Below are positions 1 through 7,659 of a stretch of 34,949 nt of DNA, piece after piece. The stretch's first letter is position 1, and the number at the start of each line of letters is the position of its first letter. The position numbers and the translations under genes were made by a program. The notes beneath the pieces are model-generated. The model saw only the letters and a program-made list of their open reading frames with translations, ran no database searches and had not been told where the DNA came from. Origin of the DNA: DASXZH01 sp036502005 (GTDB taxonomy: Bacteria; Armatimonadota; Fimbriimonadia; Fimbriimonadales; Fimbriimonadaceae); the NCBI GenBank assembly GCA_036502005.1, contig DASXZH010000042.1, forward strand, positions 1-34,949, written 5' to 3'.

Positions 1-140
1 GTACAAAACGAAATCGTTCTTCCATTACCGAACACTCCTTCCATGGCATTGACCTTGACCCTCCTAAAGGATCAAGGACACACCATGTGTAACCTATGTG
101 TCCGGAACAATGTGTAACCTATCTGTCGGAACGCTCACTA
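1..140. mobile_element. Probable terminal region of an insertion sequence (partial)
   Basis: Two near-identical direct subrepeats built on ATGTGTAACCTAT(g/c)TGTC(c)GGAAC lie at 85-108 and 110-132. Repeated TGTGTAACCTATGTGTCCGG-like words are typical of the multiple terminal binding sites of IS21- and IS481-type elements. Upstream, plus-strand frame 2 is open from the window edge to a TGA at 50-52 and ends in ...FFHYRTLLPWH, which could be a transposase C-terminus. The gene body lies outside the window, so the family is uncertain. Confidence 0.4.
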
Positions 141-233
141 CTTTCCTTCATCTTTGAGGACCAGAAGTTGATCCCAGTTAGCTTGCGACGAAACGAAGTC
201 GGCAACCCCTAAGGCTGACCCACAATCGGAATT

Positions 234-263
234 AAAAAAGCCGGACATTGAAAATGCCCGGCT
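234..263 (-). terminator. Rho-independent terminator of the 293-1033 pseudopilin gene
   Basis: Read on the minus strand this is a GC-rich hairpin (AGCCGG / CCGGCT outer stem, CATT/AATG inner stem, one mismatch, GAA-type loop) followed directly by six T residues (A tract at 234-239 on the plus strand). It lies about 30 bases past the stop codon of the pseudopilin gene. Confidence 0.85.
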
Positions 264-292
264 CTAAATCAGACTAACTTAAGAAGAAAGTC

Positions 293-1033
293 TTACCATT
301 TCTCCGGGCCATCGACCCAAGGGAACCACTGGTTGTATCCCGTGTACTGGGCAAGTGTGGTATTGGACCACGTGCTATCGGGAATAAGCGCCCAAGAGGC
401 GGGAGTGATGTGATAGTGCGCGTGCGTATCGCAGAACGTGTAGTTGGCGCCGCCAAAGTGCCTGTACAAACCAACTCGCTTCGTTGACGCCGGCGTTACA
501 ACTTCCTGGCTGATCGACGAATTGCTCTCAACAATGAACAGCTTCTCTGACGGAGCAGTGATGCTAGACATTGCCATGCCGGTTGTTCCTGCAAAAGTCG
601 GGAATCCACCTAGACCCAGAAAGATGTACATGTTCAAAGCGTAGGAAAGCGGATATCCAGGGACAGGGCTGCCGCTGAATACCAGTGGTCCGCTCGCGTC
701 GTCAGGGCACTTGAAGACCTGGTAGTTCTTAACGTAAGGCTGAATAATATCTGCCCAGTTAGACGCTGGGTAACTTGTGGCCGAGGAGCCCTTCGCTCGG
801 TATGAGAAAGCTGAAGTCGAACCATTGTTCGGATAGTTTGCCATCGGCAAGCTATCGTCATAGTCGTTCAAATACAGGTAGAGTCCCACGCCCATTTGCT
901 TGGTATTGCTAAGACAAGAAGTTTTCTTGGCTGCCTCTTTAGCTTGGGAAAAAACAGGGAACAGGATAGCGGCAAGAATGGCAATGATTGCTATCACCAC
1001 AAGAAGTTCAATTAGAGTAAATGCTTTCTTCAT
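293..1033 (-). CDS. Prepilin-type N-terminal cleavage/methylation protein (type II pseudopilin, DUF1559-like)
   Basis: This 246-residue protein starts with a prepilin signal, MKKA then FTLIELLVVIAIIAILAAIL. The phenylalanine after residue 4 would be the methylated N-terminus and Glu follows at mature position 5. The -1 residue is Ala rather than the usual Gly, which prepilin peptidases can tolerate. After the hydrophobic helix comes FPVFSQAKEAAKKTSCLSNTKQMG and the LNDYDDSLP region common in Armatimonadota and Planctomycetota pseudopilins. The C-terminal half carries an FCDTHAHYH segment resembling the H-X9-DG end. It is probably assembled by a type II secretion or pilus-like machine in the cell envelope. 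It stands alone, with its own terminator and a divergent neighbour. The family is secure; the specific role is unknown. Confidence 0.9.
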   Translation of the reverse strand: MKKAFTLIELLVVIAIIAILAAILFPVFSQAKEAAKKTSCLSNTKQMGVGLYLYLNDYDDSLPMANYPNNGSTSAFSYRAKGSSATSYPASNWADIIQPYVKNYQVFKCPDDASGPLVFSGSPVPGYPLSYALNMYIFLGLGGFPTFAGTTGMAMSSITAPSEKLFIVESNSSISQEVVTPASTKRVGLYRHFGGANYTFCDTHAHYHITPASWALIPDSTWSNTTLAQYTGYNQWFPWVDGPEKW

Positions 1034-1112
1034 GAGAACAACACAATATTAACCGAAATTGCGTTTTTTGATGGAAAGAATCTTGCTGAACCTCGCACGA
1101 TTGCTGGAACTT

Positions 1113-1126
1113 TCACTTTAAAGTGA
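1113..1126. promoter_or_regulatory. Perfect 14-bp palindrome between divergent genes
   Basis: TCACTTTAAAGTGA is a perfect inverted repeat in the 108-base gap between the leftward pseudopilin gene and the rightward gene starting at 1142. Its position and symmetry fit an operator for a dimeric regulator. No regulator can be assigned. Confidence 0.4.
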
Positions 1127-1141
1127 TACCGGACAGCTAAA

Positions 1142-1618
1142 ATGCGGGTAAGAACAGCTATGCGTCTGTCTTGGCAGATGACTGTGGCAACGATTTTGAG
1201 CGTCGGGATTATCCTGGGGCTTTTCCACGAGGTCCGTATCCTTAAGCCTGATCTTGGCGAGGACCCGCGAGTCTCGGAGTATCTTCAGCAAATCCAGCCA
1301 GTGGAGAAAGAGTTGGAAGACGTGCGCCACAATCTATTTGAGATTTCTAAAGGCGTTCCCGTCCACGAAGCGATTTCCCATGTTGAGCAGGATGCTAACC
1401 GTGAAAGTGCGGCCCTAACGGCCATTAGGAGTGTGCCGCCAAAAATGGCCGCCACGCAAGGTCAGTTCGTGGCATGGGCTCACATTCTTCAGGGCAGCGT
1501 TCACTTGGCCAAGGGGCAATCGAGTCAAGGAATGCACCGTCAACTGGCCGAAAATGTAAGCAAGGCGGACGACATTTATCGAAACATCGAGATAAAAGTC
1601 GCACCTGAAGAGCGATGA
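1142..1618 (+). CDS. Small membrane-anchored protein of unknown function
   Basis: I do not recognise this 158-residue protein. A positively charged N-terminus (MRVRTAMRLSWQ) is followed by one hydrophobic segment at about residues 13-27 (VATILSVGIILGLF), so it is probably anchored in the inner membrane with the rest outside. The remainder is charged and predicted mostly helical (for example EKELEDVRHNLFEISKG and REAALTAIRS-like stretches), with no cysteine or catalytic motif. An in-frame ATG at 1160 (residue 7) is an equally plausible start, because no strong ribosome-binding site precedes either one. It ends 35-70 bases before the next gene, so the two may be cotranscribed. Confidence 0.6.
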   Translation: MRVRTAMRLSWQMTVATILSVGIILGLFHEVRILKPDLGEDPRVSEYLQQIQPVEKELEDVRHNLFEISKGVPVHEAISHVEQDANRESAALTAIRSVPPKMAATQGQFVAWAHILQGSVHLAKGQSSQGMHRQLAENVSKADDIYRNIEIKVAPEER

Positions 1619-1652
1619 ACACGTTCCACTTTTTCGTAGCCGGGGTTCTGAC

Positions 1653-2078
1653 CTGAAGCGGCGCCGACTTATAATCGGAGTCCTCGTGGGGATATTGCTT
1701 ACCGTGACGGCATTTGTGGTTGAACAGCTCGCCTGGCTCCGCTCCCATCCATATGGGGTCGGCATTCATTCGGTAAGAGTTCTATACCAAACGGCCGTTT
1801 CCGGGAACTATGAAGCGCCTGAGCTGTCGGAGGTTTGCTCGAATGAAGCTATTAACAAACTTGAACAGCTGGATCAAGAAAAGGGGCGGGTAAGGTCGTT
1901 CGCCATAGAATCATCGAGTAGCGGACCTACTGAACTCCCATTAGGGGTTATCGTCCGTGTCACGCGTGACGGGCAAAGGGCCGACGAAGAAAAGGCCATT
2001 GAATTTACACCAGCGTACATTTCTGACATAGAACCGTGGCCGCCCCCGGGTCGAGCGACTTCGTCAACGTTCCGGTAG
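1653..2078 (+). CDS. Small membrane-anchored protein of unknown function, uncertain start
   Basis: The frame is open from 1596 to 2078. The first standard start is GTG at 1686, but that cuts into a classic membrane-anchor sequence: upstream codons read LKRRRLIIGVLV before GILLTVTAFVVEQLAW. A start at the CTG at 1653, with GGGG seven to eleven bases upstream, would give a positive-inside anchor of the expected form. No ATG, GTG or TTG lies in frame between 1596 and 1686. With the 1653 start the protein has 141 residues, one membrane segment and a soluble domain with no motif I recognise (PELSEVCSNEAINKLEQ region). It lies 35 bases after the similar-sized membrane protein at 1142 and is probably cotranscribed with it. 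Confidence 0.5.
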   Translation: MKRRRLIIGVLVGILLTVTAFVVEQLAWLRSHPYGVGIHSVRVLYQTAVSGNYEAPELSEVCSNEAINKLEQLDQEKGRVRSFAIESSSSGPTELPLGVIVRVTRDGQRADEEKAIEFTPAYISDIEPWPPPGRATSSTFR

Positions 2079-2086
2079 TCCAGCAT

Positions 2087-2830
2087 TTACTCATAAATTC
2101 GCAAGTATCGAATCTCGTACCTAGCAGGAAACATCTTCGGGTCGATGCCCTTCGATCCGCCCCAATTGCCGCCAACGGCCAGATTGAGAATGATGAAATA
2201 CGGATAATCAAAAGGCCACGCGCTAAACGCGGAATTATCCTTTGTCACTTCATATTCCGGTTTGCCATCCATCAAAAAGGTGATGTGGTCGGCCCGCCAA
2301 TCGAGAGCAAAGGTGTGCCAGCCATAAGGGGCATCTGTAGAAGAGGTCTCCGTTCGCTGCTGCTTCTTCATCCAGTTAAAATCTTCGCAGTGAAGCGAGA
2401 AATGGAACTTGCCAGGATCGTATCCCACGTTCTCCATAATGTCGATCTCACCACAGTCGGGCCACTTCACAAAGTTGGCGCCTGACTCTTTAATGTGATT
2501 GCTAAGCATCCAAAACGCGGGCCATGTGCCTCTTCCTTCAGGAACCTTAGCGCTGATTTCAAAATAGCCGTATTTCCAAGATTGGCGACTCTCCAAGCGC
2601 GCCGAAGTGATAGCGTCCCCGGTTTTGCGGGCTTCAAGTACAAGCTCGCCGTTTGAGATATAGGCGTTGCCGGCAGCCTGATTTGTGTACTTCTCGGCCT
2701 CGTTGTTATAAACGGGACCGTCGTTAAAGATCCAAACCTTGGGGTCCAGGGTCTTTACCTTCGAGAAATCCTGTTCGAAGACGAGCTTTCCGTGTCCGAG
2801 GCTGAGGGCTAACAAAATGGGGATAAGCAT
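2087..2830 (-). CDS. Glycoside hydrolase family 16 endo-beta-glucanase (laminarinase/lichenase type)
   Basis: This secreted enzyme of 247 residues is predicted to cleave beta-1,3 or mixed-linkage beta-glucans. The GH16 active-site signature EIDIME lies at residues 128-133, with Glu128 as the likely nucleophile and Glu133 as the acid/base. Other GH16 landmarks are the TSARLESRQSWKYGYFEISAKVPEG strand region, WPAFWML, YGWHTFALDW and ILNLAVGGNWGG near the C-terminus. A longer frame opens at 2959, but ATG 2830 gives a short secretion signal (MLIPILLALSLG) directly before the mature start KLVFEQDF. It is the last gene of the LacI/pseudopilin/lipoprotein operon, 7 bases after the lipoprotein stop. 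Substrate choice among beta-glucans cannot be fixed from sequence alone. Confidence 0.93.
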   Translation of the reverse strand: MLIPILLALSLGHGKLVFEQDFSKVKTLDPKVWIFNDGPVYNNEAEKYTNQAAGNAYISNGELVLEARKTGDAITSARLESRQSWKYGYFEISAKVPEGRGTWPAFWMLSNHIKESGANFVKWPDCGEIDIMENVGYDPGKFHFSLHCEDFNWMKKQQRTETSSTDAPYGWHTFALDWRADHITFLMDGKPEYEVTKDNSAFSAWPFDYPYFIILNLAVGGNWGGSKGIDPKMFPARYEIRYLRIYE

Positions 2831-2837
2831 GGATGTA

Positions 2838-3086
2838 TTAGTGTGAAGCAGGTCCGCTCGGCGGAAGGTTGGTTGATGCGCCTTTTGGCGGAGCGGCCGA
2901 ACCCGGATGCTGCTTGCGAAACTGCTCTTGGAAATCAGCAATCGCCTTTTTCTTGGCATCCGTCATGGGCTTAGCCGGTGCGCCTCTAAAATCTGCCGTT
3001 TCCTGCGGGGTCATCCTCGCTTCACCGGCGCAGCCTCCGGCCATAAGACCGGAGGCAACGAGAACACCTAACGCTACAATTTTCAT
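2838..3086 (-). CDS. Small probable lipoprotein in the GH16 operon
   Basis: This protein of 82 residues has a secretion signal, MKIVALGVLVASGLMAGGC, with Cys19 as the candidate lipidation site. The lipobox AGGC is weak, since Leu at -3 is replaced by Ala. The mature part is hydrophilic and low in complexity (MTPQETADFRG, a helical KKKAIADFQEQFRKQ stretch, then a Pro/Gly/Ser-rich tail). ATG 3086 overlaps the upstream pseudopilin stop in an ATGA, which decides the start against the alternative at 3104. Similar tiny lipoproteins often accompany pseudopilins in this phylum, but I know of no proven role. Confidence 0.75.
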   Translation of the reverse strand: MKIVALGVLVASGLMAGGCAGEARMTPQETADFRGAPAKPMTDAKKKAIADFQEQFRKQHPGSAAPPKGASTNLPPSGPASH

Positions 3087-3985
3087 GGCCGTGTTGCGTC
3101 CCACAAGTTCTTTGCGGGCAGGTTCACGGGGTCGGGGTTGGTTGAAACGGGGGTCAGCGTTTTTGCATGGCCATCCGCAAAAGCAAAGTTGCTCTTACCC
3201 GTTGTGTTGAGACCCACCGCGCCGTTGACGCCCTGCGGGTAAATCGCTTCTGCGCCAGTCTGGTTGTTCCAACTCCACCACCAATCGGCGCCCGTGTTAA
3301 AGGGGTTACCGTTTGGAATTTCGCCGGGCGCGATCCAATCCGAGTTGAAATAAAGGTTGGTAAAGATGTCGCCGGGGAACGCGCTGGAAACGCCGAACGA
3401 CCCATATGCGTTGGCGTCTTTATCGAACTTGTCGGCGAGCAGAATAGTGGCAGCGACTTGGGGAATCGTCGTTTGGGTCTTTGAAGTCATCTCGCTTGTG
3501 GTCACCGGCTGGTTGACTCCAGAAGCATCGGAGAAGACTCCGATGTCGAGCACCGAGTTGCTTGACGGATCCCAAATCTGAGCCGCGTTTGCCCCGTAAG
3601 AGATGCCAACTCCTTCGGTTCCATCGGACCAACTTGCCAAGCTAAATGATGTATCAAGAGGGCTCCGGTAGATGGAAGCCGTGTTGAGTGGTGTGCCGCC
3701 GTATGTGCTGCTTGCCACGTTGCCGTTCTTCACGTACGGAACGATCTCGCTAGCCCATGTGGCGTTCCACCCGGCATTGCTTCCTTCGGCAAATGTATCG
3801 TCGTAATCGTTTAGATACATGATATTTGCCAAGCAGAGCTGCTTGAGGTTTGATATGTCCACCGAATTTTTTGCGGCAGCTTTGGCCTGAGCGAAGACGG
3901 GGAAGAGGATGGCGGCTAAAATCGCGATGATGGCGATAACGACGAGAAGTTCAATAAGAGTGAACCCATTTTGATCACGTTTCAT
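3083..3985 (-). CDS. Prepilin-type N-terminal cleavage/methylation protein (pseudopilin) in the GH16 operon
   Basis: The 300-residue protein begins MKRDQNG then FTLIELLVVIAIIAILAAIL, with a canonical Gly/Phe prepilin peptidase site and Glu at mature position 5. It continues FPVFAQAKAAAKNS, then LNDYDDTFAEGSN, and ends with a SNFAFADGHAKTL element of the H-X9-DG type. It is a paralogue of the pseudopilin at 293-1033. The start overlaps the lacI-type stop (ATGA at 3985-3982), and its own stop overlaps the lipoprotein start (ATGA at 3086-3083). All three are therefore translated from one message. Its place between a sugar-type repressor and a secreted glucanase suggests a cell-surface or secretion role in polysaccharide use, which is an inference. 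Confidence 0.92.
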   Translation of the reverse strand: MKRDQNGFTLIELLVVIAIIAILAAILFPVFAQAKAAAKNSVDISNLKQLCLANIMYLNDYDDTFAEGSNAGWNATWASEIVPYVKNGNVASSTYGGTPLNTASIYRSPLDTSFSLASWSDGTEGVGISYGANAAQIWDPSSNSVLDIGVFSDASGVNQPVTTSEMTSKTQTTIPQVAATILLADKFDKDANAYGSFGVSSAFPGDIFTNLYFNSDWIAPGEIPNGNPFNTGADWWWSWNNQTGAEAIYPQGVNGAVGLNTTGKSNFAFADGHAKTLTPVSTNPDPVNLPAKNLWDATRP

Positions 3986-5043
3986 GATGACTCCCTAACA
4001 GATATATTGGGACGATCGGTTGATTCTCGAACGTCCAGAACGCATGGAAAAATCGGATGGATTGCAGGCGTCGAAACGCCATCGATGAGTTTTAGTAGGG
4101 TTTGCGCCGCGTAAGAGGCCATTTCCATAATCGGTTGGCGAACCGCCGTGAGCCTAGGCCGAATTGAATCGCAAAAGTTGGTGGAATCGAAGCCGATGAC
4201 GCTAAGGTCTCGGGGCACGTTAACTCCAGCCGCAGCGCATTGCTGAATGAGCCGTCCCGCGCAGGCCTCTGTCCAGCAGATCACGGCTTTCACTTCTGGA
4301 TGATCCCGGTGCCAAGTTGGGAATTCGTCAAGCTCCCAACTCCAGGACAAGACGTCCTCTTCTTTCGACGTTACTCCGTGTTCTAGCAGCGCGGACCGGT
4401 AACCCTCCAGCCTATCCACGCAGTCGCTGGCATCCCGCTCAGTCGATTCATGCAAGAAGGCGATATTGCGGTGGCCGAGCGACCAGAGATGCTCGACGGC
4501 GGCCTTGATACCGCCCTGGTTATCGCAATGAACAAAGTGCGCGCGGTCGTTCTTGTGGGGGCCGCGGCGCTCGGCTAGTTCGTCGGGCAAGATGGTTAAA
4601 GCAACGACGGGAATCGGAGAGCAGTCGAGAAGGGAGAGCGAATCCGCGTCCCTAACCATGCGGCACCAAATAAGCCCATCGAGGCGGCCATCGGAAAGTG
4701 AGTTCAGCGCATTCATTTGGTCCAACTCGGCAATCAGGGCCAAGCGGTAATGCTTTCGAAAAATAACGCGGCTGACGCCTTCGAGCAGGTAAGTGGTGTA
4801 GAGAGGGCCGGCGCCGATGCCTGCAAGATCGTAAAAGTAAACGCCTACCGTGTTGGTTTTGCAGCCCTTAAGCTGGCGCGCGGTAGCGTTCGGCACGTAG
4901 CCTAGTTCGGCGGCAACGCGGCGAATCTCTTCGGCCCGTTTTGTGCTGACGCGGATGCTTACGCTGGAGTTGTGAAGGACCTTCGAGACAGCAGGTTTCG
5001 ATACTCCAACCGCTTCCGCTATTTCTCTTATGGTCACTGGCAT
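3982..5043 (-). CDS. LacI-family transcriptional regulator
   Basis: This protein of 353 residues has the LacI helix-turn-helix at residues 3-25 (TIREIAEAVGVSKPAVSKVL). The hinge region follows (ELGYVPNATARQLKG), then a periplasmic-binding-protein-like effector domain from about residue 65 (NTVGVYF) to the end. Typical core elements include HVEHLWSLGHRNIAFLHE-like and DLSVIGFDSTNFC segments. It should bind operator DNA as a dimer and respond to a sugar or oligosaccharide. It is the first gene of an operon with a pseudopilin, a lipoprotein and a GH16 glucanase, so it probably controls this operon and itself. A good ribosome-binding site (GAAGGAAAGG) precedes ATG 5043. The upstream palindromes at 5061-5128 are candidate operators. 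Confidence 0.92.
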   Translation of the reverse strand: MPVTIREIAEAVGVSKPAVSKVLHNSSVSIRVSTKRAEEIRRVAAELGYVPNATARQLKGCKTNTVGVYFYDLAGIGAGPLYTTYLLEGVSRVIFRKHYRLALIAELDQMNALNSLSDGRLDGLIWCRMVRDADSLSLLDCSPIPVVALTILPDELAERRGPHKNDRAHFVHCDNQGGIKAAVEHLWSLGHRNIAFLHESTERDASDCVDRLEGYRSALLEHGVTSKEEDVLSWSWELDEFPTWHRDHPEVKAVICWTEACAGRLIQQCAAAGVNVPRDLSVIGFDSTNFCDSIRPRLTAVRQPIMEMASYAAQTLLKLIDGVSTPAIHPIFPCVLDVRESTDRPNISVRESS

Positions 5044-5060
5044 CGTTGCCTTTCCTTCTA

Positions 5061-5128
5061 TTGATCAAAGGATTAATCACCCTTGATCAATGGTGTAATC
5101 ATTGTAATTCTGATTAACTATTAATCAG
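5061..5128. promoter_or_regulatory. Candidate operator/promoter cluster of the LacI-GH16 operon
   Basis: An AT-rich stretch directly upstream of lacI holds TTGATCAA at 5061-5068, GATTAATC at 5071-5078 and TTGATCAA at 5083-5090. A perfect 19-base palindrome CTGATTAACTATTAATCAG follows at 5110-5128. The TGATYAA half-site recurs throughout, as expected for binding of the LacI-type repressor encoded just downstream. The -35 and -10 boxes cannot be chosen with confidence. Confidence 0.65.
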
Positions 5129-5153
5129 GAAATGAATTTGTGGCAGTTCAAAA

Positions 5154-5173
5154 ACCCAGTAAATTTACTGGGT
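5154..5173. promoter_or_regulatory. Perfect 20-bp palindrome upstream of lacI
   Basis: ACCCAGTAAATTTACTGGGT is a perfect inverted repeat about 110 bases upstream of the lacI start, with a sequence unrelated to the TGATTAA sites. It could be a second operator for a different dimeric regulator. Confidence 0.5.
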
Positions 5174-5184
5174 GCAATTGCTTT

Positions 5185-5286
5185 GTCATTCCGAACTCCG
5201 TGTGAGGAATTCCGGGGGCAAAGCCCTAGCCGAGAGTTCCCTCACACGGAGTTCGGGATGACAGGACACGGAGTTCGGGATGACAC
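5185..5286. repeat. Palindromic dispersed repeat (REP/MITE-like)
   Basis: Arms at 5185-5207 and 5240-5262 form an inverted repeat of about 23 bases with one mismatch, built on CCGAACTCCGTGTGAGG. The intervening 32 bases include a secondary GGGGGCAAAGCCC hairpin. A third half-copy of the arm (ACGGAGTTCGGGATGAC) follows at 5268-5284. It lies in the non-coding gap between the lacI operon and the gene at 5550 and encodes nothing. Confidence 0.6.
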
Positions 5287-5352
5287 CATGAAGCTCTTCT
5301 TGTCGAGAAGAGGTTTTGCGATTGCCTCTTAAGAAGGTAGTTTCACGAAGAA

Positions 5353-5390
5353 GCAGGCCCAAAGGGCTTCTCGGCGCTTTGGGTCTGCAT
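5353..5390. repeat. Hairpin repeat, copy 1 of a dispersed family
   Basis: GCAGGCCCAAAG (5353-5364) pairs with CTTTGGGTCTGC (5377-5388) with one mismatch around a 12-base loop. The right half, CTTCTCGGCGCTTTGGGTCTGCAT, is closely matched at 7982-8004, so this is a repeated element and not a terminator tied to one gene. Confidence 0.5.
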
Positions 5391-5549
5391 AGCAGGAAAG
5401 TGCTGATGTTCCGGGCGGCCGAGTATCCAAGCCAATTTGTCGGCGTGAAATCATTTATTTGTAAACGTCCTCGATATATCCTGCGGTAAGCCAAGATGAC
5501 GAGAAGTAATCCGATTGGAATCCTCGCTCTACGAATTAAGGGCGACAAA

Positions 5550-6305
5550 ATGTTTATTTGTTCGTTATGGATATTGGGACTCAACGGCTCTCTGATCCCG
5601 ACACGAACAGGAGCTGATTTTGCTAAGACTCTGATCTGGACCGATTCATTCGCAATTCATAGGCAAAGGGTGCGCGTCAAAGCATTCGTGCGACTGCCGG
5701 CTGCGAGCGTCGGCAACTCTACGCCGCTTTACTGGGGCTCCTCACTGGTTTCCGAAGAGCGAACGATAGATGGCCGTTGGGTCAAGGGAGATACAGTTGA
5801 TTTTCAAAAGGATGGCGGATTAGGGGAGAACCTTTTTACAAGCCCAATTTTAGGGAAGCGCGATGAGGGCTTTGGCAACCTTACTCCAAGGCCCTTTAAG
5901 TTCGGAGACGACGAACTACTTATGTGCCCGCTGCTCACCATCGGAGGAGATGAAGCCCCCATCAGTGTGTCTGTCTTAAAGGTGACGCCGCGGTCTCTCA
6001 AACGCATTCCGTTTGACTTTGCGCACGGAAGGTCACAATGGGCATCAAGCTCTTACATCGATGGGGGACTGTACGTGAACCCATCGGAAAGGACCTTTAC
6101 TACTTGGAGCTATGGCTGGTACGGAGGATCCCATGCCGAGCCGGGAAAAGAATGGACTCAATTCATTCGCTATAGGTTCAGCGGGAGCCAGTTTATCGTA
6201 GACAAGAAATGGCGGTCGCGGTGGCCCGATACTGCGGAAGGAAACTATCGGCAAGCCGGTGGAAAACCGTATGCCGACGGTTGGGCAGTTTCCCCTCAGC
6301 TTTAA
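5550..6305 (+). CDS. Secreted protein of unknown function
   Basis: I do not recognise this protein. Starting at ATG 5550 it has 251 residues, with an N-terminus (MFICSLWILGLNGSLIPTRTGA) that reads as a secretion signal. The frame is open back to an ATG at 5496, but that start adds a charged stretch ahead of the signal. The body is rich in aromatic residues, Gly and beta-strand-like segments (YWGSSLVSEERTI, FTTWSYGWYGGSHA), suggesting a secreted beta-rich fold. Its stop overlaps the start of the next gene (TAATG at 6303-6307), so the two are translationally coupled. Function is unknown. Confidence 0.65.
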   Translation: MFICSLWILGLNGSLIPTRTGADFAKTLIWTDSFAIHRQRVRVKAFVRLPAASVGNSTPLYWGSSLVSEERTIDGRWVKGDTVDFQKDGGLGENLFTSPILGKRDEGFGNLTPRPFKFGDDELLMCPLLTIGGDEAPISVSVLKVTPRSLKRIPFDFAHGRSQWASSSYIDGGLYVNPSERTFTTWSYGWYGGSHAEPGKEWTQFIRYRFSGSQFIVDKKWRSRWPDTAEGNYRQAGGKPYADGWAVSPQL

Positions 6306-7606
6306 TGAAAACTTGTACGTTCATGATAGTCTGCTTAGCCCTGATCTTAGGATTCACTCCACTGTGCATGGGGCAAAACTCGCGGAAGGAATCCGAGACA
6401 GTGCGTCAATTCGTTCAGAGCTTTTACGACTGGTATACGCCCCTTGCCTTTGGATGGCACCCTTTTGGATCGCATCAGGCCGGTAGTGCTTCCGACAAGG
6501 CCCTCCAAACCAGACCTTTTTACTTAACCCGCCATTTGTTGCGAGTGCTCAAGGAGGATTCCGCTGCCCAGGCGAAGGTCAAAGGTTACATCGTTGGTCT
6601 CGATTTTGATCCGTTCATGAATAGCCAGGATCCTGACCAGTATTACAAGGTTGGGACGGTTAAGCAGAAGGGCCGAAGCTTCTGGGTGGACGTTCACGCC
6701 GTAACAGATGGCAAAGCGGACAAGGGAGTTATTGTAGTTGCCGAGGTTGTAAAACTCCACGGCAAGTACCGTTTCGCCAACTTTTACTACCCCAGCGGAT
6801 CAGAAGACTTGCTCTCAATTCTAAAGCTACTTAAGAGGGATCGCGAACCTGCGAGGAAGCATCGGCGTTCGATTAATCAAGAGTCAATGGCTCCCAGAGT
6901 GTCGTTAATTTCCGAAAATCCCACTGGGCGACAAACCTCCGAGCATTGCCTTCTCCGGGGTGCCCCAGTTATCAACCATTACAAAGCGCCCGTTTCTTGG
7001 CGATGTGAAGTTACGATCACCTGTAACAGTGAATCCGCAGGGCCGTATGCTGCGACCCATCTGGATCGCATGAGGATTCAGTTCGACAATGGGCATCGTG
7101 TAAGTATCGCAACTCCGAATGAATTTTGGGCCGAGACTTGCCGAGATCTGCGGGACCGATCACAGATTTTGTTCTGGGACGTCCACGGCCACCATATTCT
7201 TGTTTGGTTCTGCAGCCGCGACGAATCGGGGCTTGAGTTCAGGCAGCCTCTCTTATACGAGATCTCTAAGGGGCGGGTCCGGATGATCAGCCAGCCAATA
7301 TCAGAAACTTACTTTGCGTTAGAGGGTGGCTGCGGCCTCCGAAATCGCCAGCTTCTAATCTGGAGTGCCAAGGCCTATGACCGCATTCCTTACATGGGCC
7401 GCCATCGATTCACGTTGCGAACATTTGATTTCTTGCATCGACGCCTTCGTTGCGTCAGCCTCCGAACCACTAGAAACGCCTATTTGCCTATAGATGAGGA
7501 CGATAATCTCGTCAAACGTGAGGATCCGCTATCAGAGTTCGGTCTTCGTTGGTTTTGGTGGAGCGCAAGAACCTTCGACGGCCAGATCCATAAGGGGATG
7601 TTGTAG
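6305..7606 (+). CDS. Secreted protein with N-terminal DUF3828-like domain and an unknown C-terminal half
   Basis: ATG 6305 sits on the stop codon of the previous gene and gives 433 residues with a clear secretion signal (MKTCTFMIVCLALILGFTPLCMG). Residues about 26-170 look like a DUF3828 domain (TVRQFVQSFYDWYTPLA at the start, YRFANFYYPSG near its end). DUF3828 proteins are normally about 150-180 residues long. Here the frame continues, after a basic linker (KRDREPARKHRRS), into about 240 residues with no motif I recognise. They are rich in aromatics and beta-like strands. This could be a genuine two-domain protein or a fusion of two neighbouring genes. The function of DUF3828 is not established. 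Confidence 0.65.
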   Translation: MKTCTFMIVCLALILGFTPLCMGQNSRKESETVRQFVQSFYDWYTPLAFGWHPFGSHQAGSASDKALQTRPFYLTRHLLRVLKEDSAAQAKVKGYIVGLDFDPFMNSQDPDQYYKVGTVKQKGRSFWVDVHAVTDGKADKGVIVVAEVVKLHGKYRFANFYYPSGSEDLLSILKLLKRDREPARKHRRSINQESMAPRVSLISENPTGRQTSEHCLLRGAPVINHYKAPVSWRCEVTITCNSESAGPYAATHLDRMRIQFDNGHRVSIATPNEFWAETCRDLRDRSQILFWDVHGHHILVWFCSRDESGLEFRQPLLYEISKGRVRMISQPISETYFALEGGCGLRNRQLLIWSAKAYDRIPYMGRHRFTLRTFDFLHRRLRCVSLRTTRNAYLPIDEDDNLVKREDPLSEFGLRWFWWSARTFDGQIHKGML

Positions 7607-7659
7607 ATAGTTTGGTGAACGGGCATACTGAAATGAACAAGGCTGTTTCATTATTGGGC

